DNA of 29,740 nt from CAYTGM01 sp964437365 (GTDB lineage Bacteria > Sumerlaeota > Sumerlaeia > SLMS01). Position 1 is the first letter of the stretch, and the number at the start of each line of letters is the position of its first letter. The translations under genes were made by a program, and so were the position numbers. The stretch covers positions 1 to 29,740 of the forward strand of contig CAYTGM010000037.1 of the NCBI GenBank assembly GCA_964437365.1. Direction: 5' to 3'. Shown here piece by piece: positions 7,737 through 15,574 of this stretch. The notes below the pieces were generated by a model. It had not been told where the DNA came from. It ran no database searches and was given only the letters and a program-made list of their open reading frames with translations.

Positions 7737-9794
7737 ATGAAAAAACATTATCTGAAAAAGATGACCGTAGCGCTTCTTGGCGCGTCACTTTTTACAATTC
7801 CGACGGTTCCTTTGCAGGCCCAGGAATTAACCACTCAACAGATTGCCGAAAGGGAACGCGTTGAAGACTTCCAGCCCACGAAGTTAGCCGATGAGCCTCT
7901 TGATCCTTTAGCTGAGGTGGTTTCCATAAATGGGGACGACCTCACTCTGCAGCAGCTGGTGATGATCGCCCGGCTCCGTAGAATGGATCACCTGTGGAGG
8001 CAGTTTGCTCCTGTACAGATGTTGCCGAGACTCAGGGGTGAGGACCTGGAGTACGTCTCCAAGTTTCTAGGCGCGTGGGACATCATCGGCCAGGACGCAA
8101 AAGAAAAGGGAGTCGAGCTGAATGAGGAGAGCAAAGAAGTTTTGGAGAATCAGATAAAAGGTACTCGCGATGCGCGTCTCTATCAGATTGTCGTAACAGA
8201 AAAGCTTGAAGAAGCAACAGATGAAAAGCTCGAAGAAGTTTACGAAGAATATAAAGATACACGCTTCACCAAAAAAGAAGAAATGAAAATGCGTCATATT
8301 TTTGTTTCTACTTATGAAGAGTACGAGGTGAAAGAAGGTGATAGCCTTGAAAGCATTGCCAGCGAAATATCCGGTGATGCTGAGATGGCAGATCGCATCA
8401 TGTCGCAGAAGTTCAAGAAGCCTCGTCATGAAGTAACTGAGTATATAACGGATGAGGGAGAGAAGATCGAGCTTGAACCGCGTGCGCTTCTGGAAGGTGA
8501 AATCCTGATGGTCCCTTCAAGTGGTGAAATCGTCGAGAAGGCAGAAGCGAAGATCAACGAAGCGGTCGCTGCTCTTGAAGAAGGGAAGACTTTCGAAGAG
8601 GTCGCTAAAGAGTACTCTGAAAATGAGCGCCCTGGAAGGCTTTGGGTAATTCGACCAGAGGATGAAGAGCGCCAGATTATGTCTGAGCTTCAAGATGCGT
8701 TTCTTGCTTTGGAAGACGGTGAGTATTCAGAGCCTCTTCGCACCAAGCATGGTTTTCAGATTGTCTATCGTGAATCGTACGAGCCCGGTGGTCCAACTCC
8801 TATGGACGAAGTTAAAGGCGCTCTGAACGACATCTATATATCACAACAACGCGAACAGCTGGTGAAGGACTTCTTCGCTTCGGTTATGAAAGACTCCGAG
8901 GCTACTTCCATTGATCTTGAGGGCATGCTTGAGGATGGGGAAGATGCCAGCGAAGATGATGTCCTGGTTAAGATTGGAGAGAAGGAGTTCACTAGAGAGG
9001 CTCTCAATAATAAGGTCAAAGAGGGCAGTCTCCTCGAGCTCGCAGAAAATGGTGAGGATCGCGTTGTCGAGCGTTTGACTGAGCTGGCCGATATACAGCG
9101 CGCTATTATCGATGTCTATTCGAAAGAGTCCAACCTCAATGCTGATCCTGTGGTCAAGATGATGGAACGCTATATTGAGAACACCTTACTCACAGTCAAC
9201 TTTATGGATCAGGAGATGGAGCGTCTTTTCGGTAATCCTTCTGAAGAAGAGATTGAGAAACACTATGAGGAAACCAAGGACAGCAGAAGACAGCCTGAAC
9301 GCTATACACTCTATGTTGCTGAGATAGATGTAAAGAGCGATGAAGATGGGGACCGCAATGCTGAAGAAGCGTTAGAGAGACTTGCGGAAGAAACAAGAAG
9401 TGTCCAGTCTCTTGCGGAATTCCAGGAGATTGCGGATACAATCAACAAAGAGTTGGAACGCCCAACAGTCAAAGCACAAGGTCTTGTGGGAACGATCCCA
9501 ACAAGTACATTGACCCAATCAGTCATTGATGAACTTGAGAAAGTAGAAGTTCCTGGAATGACGGAGCCTTTCCTCAGAACACCTTCCAAAGCTGTTGTCT
9601 ACTGGGCTGAGGAGTACTTTGAAGAAAGAGTTCCATCCCTTGATGAGATTCGCGAGGATGTCGTTGAATCTTATAAGGCTGTTAAATCCCGAGCGTACAG
9701 GGATCGCTATATCGCTGATGTTGCTGAAACGGTTGACGTGACGATTCTCGAAGCAGCTCTCGCAAACGAAGATTCATCGGAAGACACTGAGTAA
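7737..9794 (+). CDS. Exported parvulin (PpiC/SurA-like) with LysM-like insertion
   Basis: 685 residues with a signal peptide (cleavage near LQA, residue 28). SurA_N-like helices span about 58-175. The parvulin-type peptidyl-prolyl isomerase domain starts at MKMRHIFV (183-190), where the catalytic-core histidine of the family sits. It is then interrupted by about 65-70 residues that read as a LysM module: YEVKEGDSLESIASE at 196-210 and LLEGEILMVP at 251-260. The domain resumes with AALEEGKTFEEVAKEYSE (278-295) and ends with GEYSEPLRTKHGFQIVYR (328-345). Residues from about 405 form a second degenerate SurA_N/parvulin-like half (IEKHYEETKDSRRQPERYTL, GLVGTIP). The tail is very acidic. Family role: periplasmic folding of outer-membrane proteins; LysM suggests peptidoglycan anchoring. 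An AAGGG sequence lies about 15 bases upstream of the ATG; the ATG at 7730 is out of frame. A terminator follows. Confidence 0.85.
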   Translation: MKKHYLKKMTVALLGASLFTIPTVPLQAQELTTQQIAERERVEDFQPTKLADEPLDPLAEVVSINGDDLTLQQLVMIARLRRMDHLWRQFAPVQMLPRLRGEDLEYVSKFLGAWDIIGQDAKEKGVELNEESKEVLENQIKGTRDARLYQIVVTEKLEEATDEKLEEVYEEYKDTRFTKKEEMKMRHIFVSTYEEYEVKEGDSLESIASEISGDAEMADRIMSQKFKKPRHEVTEYITDEGEKIELEPRALLEGEILMVPSSGEIVEKAEAKINEAVAALEEGKTFEEVAKEYSENERPGRLWVIRPEDEERQIMSELQDAFLALEDGEYSEPLRTKHGFQIVYRESYEPGGPTPMDEVKGALNDIYISQQREQLVKDFFASVMKDSEATSIDLEGMLEDGEDASEDDVLVKIGEKEFTREALNNKVKEGSLLELAENGEDRVVERLTELADIQRAIIDVYSKESNLNADPVVKMMERYIENTLLTVNFMDQEMERLFGNPSEEEIEKHYEETKDSRRQPERYTLYVAEIDVKSDEDGDRNAEEALERLAEETRSVQSLAEFQEIADTINKELERPTVKAQGLVGTIPTSTLTQSVIDELEKVEVPGMTEPFLRTPSKAVVYWAEEYFEERVPSLDEIREDVVESYKAVKSRAYRDRYIADVAETVDVTILEAALANEDSSEDTE

Positions 9795-9824
9795 GACATA
9801 ATAGATCAGAGGTACTGAAAAAAG

Positions 9825-9855
9825 AAGCCCCGTCGTTTTTCAAGCGACGGGGCTT
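9825..9855. terminator. Bidirectional terminator
   Basis: AAGCCCCGTCG (9825-9835) pairs perfectly with CGACGGGGCTT (9845-9855). On the minus strand it is followed by TTCTTTTTTC, a strong U-tract for the convergent LysM lipoprotein operon. On the plus strand it is followed by ACTTATTCT, weaker, serving the parvulin gene. Confidence 0.85.
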
Positions 9856-9901
9856 ACTTATTCTATAAGAGCAACGTGAGAATTGAAAAGTCTCTTTCTC
9901 C

Positions 9902-10060
9902 TCAATCCCGACGTTTACGAGCCAGCTTGGGAACCCAGGTAAATCCTCCAAGATTCAGATACTGAAGGACGAGAGTCCAGTAAGCCAGCGAGGTGAGGAG
10001 GTAAGCTTCGAGAAAGATCACGCCTACTCTCCTTGCAAGGAGTTCTGCTATAGATCCCAT
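9902..10060 (-). CDS. Small single-pass membrane protein (52 aa)
   Basis: A short frame 17 bases downstream of the LysM lipoprotein stop. It starts MGSIAELLARRVGV, has one hydrophobic segment at about residues 13-36 (IFLEAYLLTSLAYW and following), then a positively charged end (KLARKRRD). Layout fits a single-span inner-membrane peptide with positive C-terminal tail. It is the only thing between the lipoprotein gene and the shared terminator at 9825-9855, which argues that it is transcribed. There is no good Shine-Dalgarno, so translation may depend on coupling. A longer overlapping frame in another register (up to 10202) runs into the lipoprotein gene and has no membrane segment. Function unknown. 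Confidence 0.5.
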   Translation of the reverse strand: MGSIAELLARRVGVIFLEAYLLTSLAYWTLVLQYLNLGGFTWVPKLARKRRD

Positions 10061-10077
10061 GGTTGTTTAACCGTGTC

Positions 10078-10794
10078 TTACTTGCCAGGGATGAAGAGAC
10101 GCTGGCCGCGAGCGAGCCGGGCTCCACTTGGGAGACGGTTAGCCTTCTGCAGGTCACTTGCTGACATGTTATACTGTTGGGCGATCGTTGCCATGGTTTC
10201 ACCGCTCTTGATCACGTGGTAGGTTCCACGAGAAGCAGATTTCTTTGCTGAAGACTTCTGAGCAGGGCTGGAAGATGTCTTGTTCGTCATCTGCTTGAAG
10301 GAGCTTGCCTGACTTTGGGTCTTCTGCTGAGTAACCTGCTGCTGAGCGGCAACAGTTGCCGTGCTTTTCTTTTCTTCTTTGGGTGCACTGGCCTGAGTCG
10401 TTGTTTGTTTCTTGTCATCAGGGTTACTTGCGGAAGCAGATTCCTGTGACTTGGGCTTGTTGTTTGTCAACTGTGCGACAACGCGGTCAGCATTAACACC
10501 TTCGAGCTTTGTGAGACGAGATTCAAGTGTTTCAATTTTCTGAAGTGCTGAGACGGCTTCGCCTTCGGGGAGAAGAGCACGCAGTTCGCTGTTCTCTTCT
10601 GAAAGTCGGCGAATCTCTTCGCCCATCAGCTGAACTACACTATTCAGCTCTTCAACTTTTTCGTATTGTTTATCAAATTCAGCGAACTTCTTACGGATCG
10701 CAGGGCTGTTCTCGGGCTTGCCTGAGCACCCACTGAGTGTGATGGACAGACCAGCAGCGACGAGAAGGGTTGGAACAATTCTACGGACGCGCAT
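10078..10794 (-). CDS. LysM-domain lipoprotein with coiled coil
   Basis: 238 residues from the ATG at 10794, chosen because AAGGAG lies eight bases upstream and the signal peptide then begins at once (MRVRRIVP). The lipobox LSGC places the lipidated Cys at residue 23. A coiled coil follows (about 32-105: EFDKQYEKVEELNSVVQLMG, IETLESRLTKLEG), then a long Ser/Lys/Gln/Thr-rich linker and a canonical LysM at the C-terminus (GTYHVIKSGETMATIAQQYN through ARGQRLFIPGK). This layout, membrane anchor, spacer and peptidoglycan binder, fits an outer-membrane lipoprotein tethered to the cell wall. It lies convergent to the LysM-split parvulin, so two peptidoglycan-binding envelope proteins share one terminator. 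Confidence 0.88.
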   Translation of the reverse strand: MRVRRIVPTLLVAAGLSITLSGCSGKPENSPAIRKKFAEFDKQYEKVEELNSVVQLMGEEIRRLSEENSELRALLPEGEAVSALQKIETLESRLTKLEGVNADRVVAQLTNNKPKSQESASASNPDDKKQTTTQASAPKEEKKSTATVAAQQQVTQQKTQSQASSFKQMTNKTSSSPAQKSSAKKSASRGTYHVIKSGETMATIAQQYNMSASDLQKANRLPSGARLARGQRLFIPGK

Positions 10795-11012
10795 AACAAT
10801 AACTCCTTGCAGCTTGGAACGGGATCTTTTTCCTGTGCGGTGAACAATATCTGATTTGCACAAGGTTTGTTAGACACCCCAACGCCTTCATATCTACACC
10901 GACAAGAAAAAAGAAGCGTTTAGAAAAAAAAGTTCTGACGATCCTCACTTGCCCTCACAGACCGCACAGAGAAACTCACTCTTCATTCAGGATTAAGATC
11001 GAAGGAAAAGTA

Positions 11013-12014
11013 ATGCCGAAGCAGAAAGATAGAAAACCAACTGGTCCAGATAGACCTTCGGTCTCCATCGTTGTTGCAAACTGGGAAGGAGAAAACCTGA
11101 TCAGGAAATGCCTCTCTGCTCTCCAGATATCCGCACGCAGGAGTTCCTATTCCTTTGAAATCATTGTGGTCGATGATGCGAGTAAAGATCAAAGCTGTGT
11201 TATCATCGAAGAGGAGTTTCCTTCCTGCATCCTTGTCAGGAACGAACATAACGTTGGTTTTGCGAAGACTGTGAACCGGGGTGTTGAGCTGGCTCGAGGG
11301 CAGGTTGTCATTCTGGCAAACAACGATCTGGTTGTGAAAGAAAACTTTGTAAAGAATATCTCCCGCTGGTTTTTCGAAGAGGAATTTCGTCGTAAGGCTG
11401 GAACGCCGCTCTTTGCTGTCAGTGCCAAGACCGTTTCCTGGTACACTGGTGAGCCTAATCAGGTGTGTATGGGAGCCGTATGGCAGGGCGGGCGGATTAC
11501 TCCGGCATGGTTGAGGCCAAGAAAAGCTGCTCCCTGTCTATTCGTTCAGGCAGGTGCTGCGGCCTATCATCGTGAAACATATCTGAAGCTCGGCGGTCTG
11601 TCAGAGTTGTTCAAGCCAGGTTACTGGGAGGACTATGAGCTTTCATGGATGGCGGCTTCACTTGGATATACACAGCTCTACGATCCAGAATCTTTCGCAC
11701 TCCACCACGGGGGAGGTTCCATGACTCGTCGTTATGGCTCCAGGGGAGTACGGGTCATGAAAGCCAGGAATCATTTGCTCTTTGAGCTGATTCATCTCCG
11801 GGGATTGCGCTTTATTGGTGAGTGGATCTTGCGGATCGCTCAGGGCTTATCCCGGGATATACGGAAACCTCGCCAGGAACGAATCTTTACGACGGCGTTC
11901 ATTCAGTCTTTGAGTTTACTGAAGGTTGCCTTCAAAAAAAGGATGATTCTCCCAAGAGGACGTGACACCAGGGCGATGCTCAAGCCCTTCAGAAACTTTA
12001 ATCCTTCAGAATAA
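11013..12014 (+). CDS. Glycosyltransferase family 2
   Basis: 333 residues. The GT-A fold starts at about residue 16 with VSIVVANWEGENLIRKCLSA. The nucleotide-sugar-binding block is EIIVVDDASKDQS. HNVGFAKTVNRGVELARG and VILANNDLVV give the usual metal-binding region. The C-terminal acceptor block is GAAAYHRETYLKLGGLSELF followed by YWEDYELSWM, with the ED pair of the catalytic base. It most resembles rhamnosyltransferase-like GT2 enzymes of polysaccharide or O-antigen synthesis. No membrane segments are evident. GAAGG lies upstream of the ATG. It is followed after 12 bases by the SixA gene, probably co-transcribed, though no functional link is obvious. Confidence 0.88.
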   Translation: MPKQKDRKPTGPDRPSVSIVVANWEGENLIRKCLSALQISARRSSYSFEIIVVDDASKDQSCVIIEEEFPSCILVRNEHNVGFAKTVNRGVELARGQVVILANNDLVVKENFVKNISRWFFEEEFRRKAGTPLFAVSAKTVSWYTGEPNQVCMGAVWQGGRITPAWLRPRKAAPCLFVQAGAAAYHRETYLKLGGLSELFKPGYWEDYELSWMAASLGYTQLYDPESFALHHGGGSMTRRYGSRGVRVMKARNHLLFELIHLRGLRFIGEWILRIAQGLSRDIRKPRQERIFTTAFIQSLSLLKVAFKKRMILPRGRDTRAMLKPFRNFNPSE

Positions 12015-12026
12015 GAGGACCCAGCT

Positions 12027-12542
12027 ATGTACCTGATTATGATGCGCCATGGAATTGCGGAAGACATCGAGGCCGAGCACATAAAGAGTGATGCCGAGCG
12101 CAAGCTGACCCGTAAAGGACAGAAACGCGTACAACAGGTTGCAAAGATGATCAGCAGACTTGGTTTCGAGCCAACGCATATACTTTCCAGTCCTCGTGTG
12201 CGAGCCCTGGAAACAGCTCAAGTTGTTGCTTCTACCTTATCTTTGGATGTAAGAATCAAGGAAACAGCGACTCTGGACTTTTCCGGAAGCTGGGCAGAGT
12301 TCGTTCAGGAAGTCTTAGAGCTTAAGGGACTGAACAGTGATTCCATTGTCCTGGCCACTGGTCATGAACCCTGCTGCAGTGAGTTTGTGGAGGAAGCCAC
12401 AATTCCCAACTATACGAGTATGCCAATGAAGAAGGGTGCAGCAGCTATCATTCAATGGCCAGAGGAAATCGAGAAGGATGAGGGCCGTCTGCTGGCGTAT
12501 CTGACGCCCCGCTTAGCGAGGCAATCATCCCTCTTTAAGTAG
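12027..12542 (+). CDS. sixA: Phosphohistidine phosphatase SixA
   Basis: 171 residues of the histidine phosphatase superfamily. The N-terminal catalytic RHG is at 7-9 (His8 is the phosphorylated residue). RKLTRKGQKRVQQVAKMI and HILSSPRVRALETAQVVA are the diagnostic SixA blocks. The second histidine lies in ATGHEPCCSEF. Length fits the small SixA type (about 150-170). SixA removes phosphate from histidine-containing phosphotransfer domains, such as ArcB or PTS NPr in E. coli; the target here is unknown. AGAGGA precedes the ATG. Its last 8 bases overlap the 3' end of the convergent adaptor-protein gene, with no terminator between. Confidence 0.92.
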   Translation: MYLIMMRHGIAEDIEAEHIKSDAERKLTRKGQKRVQQVAKMISRLGFEPTHILSSPRVRALETAQVVASTLSLDVRIKETATLDFSGSWAEFVQEVLELKGLNSDSIVLATGHEPCCSEFVEEATIPNYTSMPMKKGAAAIIQWPEEIEKDEGRLLAYLTPRLARQSSLFK

Positions 12543-13911
12543 TCTTACCAGGTGTCGAAGCTTCCGCTTTAATCGTTTCTTCGTTCTCGCCGGAAGCCTC
12601 TTCTTCCTCCTCCTCATCAACCTCTTCCTTCATCACATTCGGTTGATCGAGACGCAGAACTTCAAGTGCTGTGCGATCCTGAAGGACGTCGTAGCCTCGA
12701 ACCACAAGAAGATCACCTTCATTGAGCCCCCAGGTAACTTCGATTTCGTCTTTGCCTTCGAGACCAAATTCGAGGGGAACTTCTTTGGCGATATGGTACT
12801 CGACTTCTTCACCGGGCACTGCTACATAGACAACGTCTCTATTATTTCGTCTCGTGATGATTTCTTTGGGAATGGAGATCGTCTCCTGGTGAACTTCAGT
12901 GACAATGTCTACACGGGCAAACATCCCCGGTTTGAGGGTACGCTCTTTATTCTCAACAAGAATATCTACTTTAAAGGCACGGGTGTCCTGGCTGACGGAG
13001 CTGCTGATATCGACGACTTCGCCTTCGACTTCAATGTCCTCTCTTGCGTATACCTTCGCCAGTGCTGTCTGACCTGGGCGAATCAGATCGATCTCGCGAC
13101 TGGTTACGTCACACCTCAGATAGACTTGTGAGGTATCTATAACACCACAGATGGCTAAGTCGCTGGAAACCATGCGGTCGTTGTAGTCGGTAATTGTTTC
13201 AGTTCCGAAAGAGGCAGAGAAAGGTTTTGAGCCTTCAAGGGTATTTCTGGAAACGATCAGGCCGGAAAAGGGAGCAACAACTTCTATGCGCTCCAGTCGA
13301 TCCAGTTTGCTTTGCAAGCTGGCTTTTGCCTTCTCAAGGTTAATAAGGTTCTGCCTGTGAGAGTTGACAGTACGATCTCGACTTAACTTCGCCGAGTCGA
13401 CATCCTTGAGCGGAGCAATTCCTCTACTGTATAGATCCTGAATCGTCTGGTATTCCTGAACAGATGACTCCATCGATTTTCTTCCGATAGCCACGTTCTG
13501 TTCCTGAAGAGCAACTTCAGCGCGAGCATTCTGTATTTCGCTTTCAAGAGTGTCTGATTGCACGGTGGCAATCACAGTCCCTTTTTCAACGAAATCGCCC
13601 TCAGTCCATCGTTGAGCAAACATCAGTCGCCCGGCTTCTTCTGTTCTTAAGAGACTGCTGCGAACAGGCACAACATCACCGGTTGTTGCCACGGTCGACT
13701 TTACGTCAGTTCTTTCAAGAGCAATGGCGGATACAGGGGTCAGGTAAACTTTTGATTCTTTTTCTTCGAGGCTTTCGTTGGAGCGATCTCGCCTCCTGCC
13801 GGAGTCATCAGCTGGTTTGCATGACGTTGCCAGAACCGTTGCGCAAAGCAGCAGCGACAGGGTTCTTGAAAAGTTTTTGAGTTGCCTCAGTTTCTCGGGG
13901 AAACAAACCAT
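12535..13911 (-). CDS. RND-type efflux periplasmic adaptor lipoprotein (MFP/HlyD)
   Basis: 458 residues. A lipoprotein signal ends at TSC (Cys31). The membrane-fusion-protein order is complete: beta-barrel strand (VATTGDVVPVRSS), lipoyl half 1 (GRLMFAQRWTEGDFVEKGTV), a helical hairpin at about 120-210 (QNARAEVALQEQNVAIG, ATVQSDTLESE before it), lipoyl half 2 (ERIEVVAPFSGLIVSRN), then the barrel domain (LRCDVTSREIDLIRPGQTALAKV) and membrane-proximal domain (ISIPKEIITRR, GLNEGDLLVVRG). The C-terminus is a Glu-rich tail (EEVDEEEEEEASG). Adaptors of this kind link an RND or ABC pump to an outer-membrane channel, but neither is encoded nearby, so it is an orphan here. The Shine-Dalgarno is weak. 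Confidence 0.88.
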   Translation of the reverse strand: MVCFPEKLRQLKNFSRTLSLLLCATVLATSCKPADDSGRRRDRSNESLEEKESKVYLTPVSAIALERTDVKSTVATTGDVVPVRSSLLRTEEAGRLMFAQRWTEGDFVEKGTVIATVQSDTLESEIQNARAEVALQEQNVAIGRKSMESSVQEYQTIQDLYSRGIAPLKDVDSAKLSRDRTVNSHRQNLINLEKAKASLQSKLDRLERIEVVAPFSGLIVSRNTLEGSKPFSASFGTETITDYNDRMVSSDLAICGVIDTSQVYLRCDVTSREIDLIRPGQTALAKVYAREDIEVEGEVVDISSSVSQDTRAFKVDILVENKERTLKPGMFARVDIVTEVHQETISIPKEIITRRNNRDVVYVAVPGEEVEYHIAKEVPLEFGLEGKDEIEVTWGLNEGDLLVVRGYDVLQDRTALEVLRLDQPNVMKEEVDEEEEEEASGENEETIKAEASTPGKTT

Positions 13912-14046
13912 GGATCAAGTTGCTTTCAACGGAAAAAATATTACTCGTCCTACTTTGAGTTAAGCAAGCAGCATGACGATATCACATGAGCGTCCGGAAA
14001 CTCGCTGTGTGTAAATGAAAATCCCCCCTGCCAGGAGCCCTGCTTC

Positions 14047-15333
14047 ATGCAAAAAAAGTCAGAATTCTACCTAACCTTAGCGCTCGTAGCGGGAATCGTC
14101 GGGGGAGTCGTACTAGGGCTGATTGGACAAAGCTCAGAGAGCCCGGCTTTGCTCTCATTCATCGAAGGCATTAAAATCTTCGGTGACCTCTTTTTGTCCA
14201 TGCTGAAGTGGATTGTTGTGCCACTTGTTCTGTTTTCGGTGACCAGTGGCGTCGCCAATCTGGCTGGTGGAGGCGAAGTCGGTCGAAAGATAGGGAAGAC
14301 TCTTCTCTATTTCATCTGCACCAGTTTTCTAGCCGTTTTCATCGGAATTATCTACACGAATGTGATCGCGCCAGGAAGCGGTGGAGATGCTGAAGCCTTA
14401 ATGTTGCAGCTGCCACCGGATGTGCTGGACGAAGCAAAGGGAAAGCAGGGGAGCGTTGCTCAGTCCGCACCTCAGTCAGTTTCTGAGTTTCTCAAAATTC
14501 AGATGAACAATATCTTTATGAACCCCTTCAAATCTCTTGCTGAGACCAACCTGATCGGCGTTGTGGTTTTCGGCCTCTTTCTTGGATTTATGATTTTATC
14601 CATCGGCGAGGTTGGGCGACCGGCTCGAGAGTTCTTCAACTCGATGAATGAAGCCTTAATGAAAATGGTACAGATCATTATCTGGGTGGCTCCTATTGGA
14701 GTATTCGCTTTGACTGCGAATCTCTTATCGGTTCTTGGACCCGAAATCATCAAGCCACTGATCATGTACTTCGTGACTGTTACTTTGGCGCTTCTAACTC
14801 AGCTTTTCATTGTCTATCCGCTGATTATGATCTTCATTTGTCGCTACAATCCCCTCAAGTTCTTCAATGGGATTAAAGAGGCGATGCTGCTGGCTGTCTC
14901 TACAGCATCATCTGCTGCGACGCTGCCGGTAACCATGAGAGTGGTTGAAGACAATCTGGGAGTGGATAAGAAGTCGGCTAATTTTGTTCTCCCCATGGGG
15001 GCTACCATCAATATGGATGGTACGGCTCTCTACGAAGCCGTTGCTGCCATGTTTATCGCGCAGATGCTGCCGGGGGTGGAGCTGGGTCTATTCGAGCAGA
15101 TTCTGGTTTTCTTTACAGCGACGCTAGCTGCGGTGGGTGCGGCGGGAATTCCCCAGGCAGGGCTGGTCACAATGGTGATTGTCTTTAAATCGCTGGGGAT
15201 ACCGCTCGAGCTGATGGCCCTGATTATCGTGGTTGATCGTCCGCTGGATCACCTGAGGACTATGGTGAATGTGAGTGGCGATGCTTTGGGGTCGTTGTTT
15301 CTCGCCCGCTCCGAAGGCGAATTAAACTCATGA
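14047..15333 (+). CDS. Dicarboxylate/amino acid:cation symporter (DAACS family)
   Basis: 428 residues, close to the 420-440 typical of GltP/DctA proteins. Eight membrane helices and two re-entrant loops are expected. The signatures are clear: FLSMLKWIVVPLVLFSVTSG in the N-terminal half, the serine-rich loop STASSAATLPVTMR (HP1) and PMGATINMDGTALYEA (TM7, the NMDGT sodium-binding motif). Next come GAAGIPQAGLVTM (HP2) and VVDRPLDHLRTMVNVSGDA (TM8, including the Asp, Arg and Asn region for substrate selection). It should import C4-dicarboxylates or acidic amino acids with sodium or protons. CAGGAG lies upstream of the ATG. It is divergent from the adaptor gene across 135 bases. Confidence 0.93.
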   Translation: MQKKSEFYLTLALVAGIVGGVVLGLIGQSSESPALLSFIEGIKIFGDLFLSMLKWIVVPLVLFSVTSGVANLAGGGEVGRKIGKTLLYFICTSFLAVFIGIIYTNVIAPGSGGDAEALMLQLPPDVLDEAKGKQGSVAQSAPQSVSEFLKIQMNNIFMNPFKSLAETNLIGVVVFGLFLGFMILSIGEVGRPAREFFNSMNEALMKMVQIIIWVAPIGVFALTANLLSVLGPEIIKPLIMYFVTVTLALLTQLFIVYPLIMIFICRYNPLKFFNGIKEAMLLAVSTASSAATLPVTMRVVEDNLGVDKKSANFVLPMGATINMDGTALYEAVAAMFIAQMLPGVELGLFEQILVFFTATLAAVGAAGIPQAGLVTMVIVFKSLGIPLELMALIIVVDRPLDHLRTMVNVSGDALGSLFLARSEGELNS

Positions 15334-15574
15334 GGCAGGAAATTTCGGTGTGTTGCGGGATCAAATGCGTTCTATAATTTGTCTCATGATTAATGAACAT
15401 TTCCATGCCGATCAAAATTTATGAAGAAAAAGCCTGATGTTGTGGACTCTTCTATTGATCAGGTAGGTGGAGCCTGATTGGTTCTTCTAAAGCCTGACTT
15501 CAAGCTTCGGCGTTATATTCCGAATAAGTGATGGCTCACATTAAAATTCCCGCTACTGGAGAATTCCGCTCACG

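Noticed and set aside
9915..10202. A 95-codon minus-strand frame overlapping the LysM lipoprotein 3' end
   Set aside because: It is out of frame with the well-supported LysM gene and has no recognisable features; the 52-residue frame at 9902-10060 is the better candidate.
15420..15500. Three AGCCTGA heptamers and a tiny 18-codon frame (ATG at 15421) before the sugar dehydrogenase gene
   Set aside because: Seven-base repeats in about 75 bases can arise by chance, and the tiny frame has no ribosome site.
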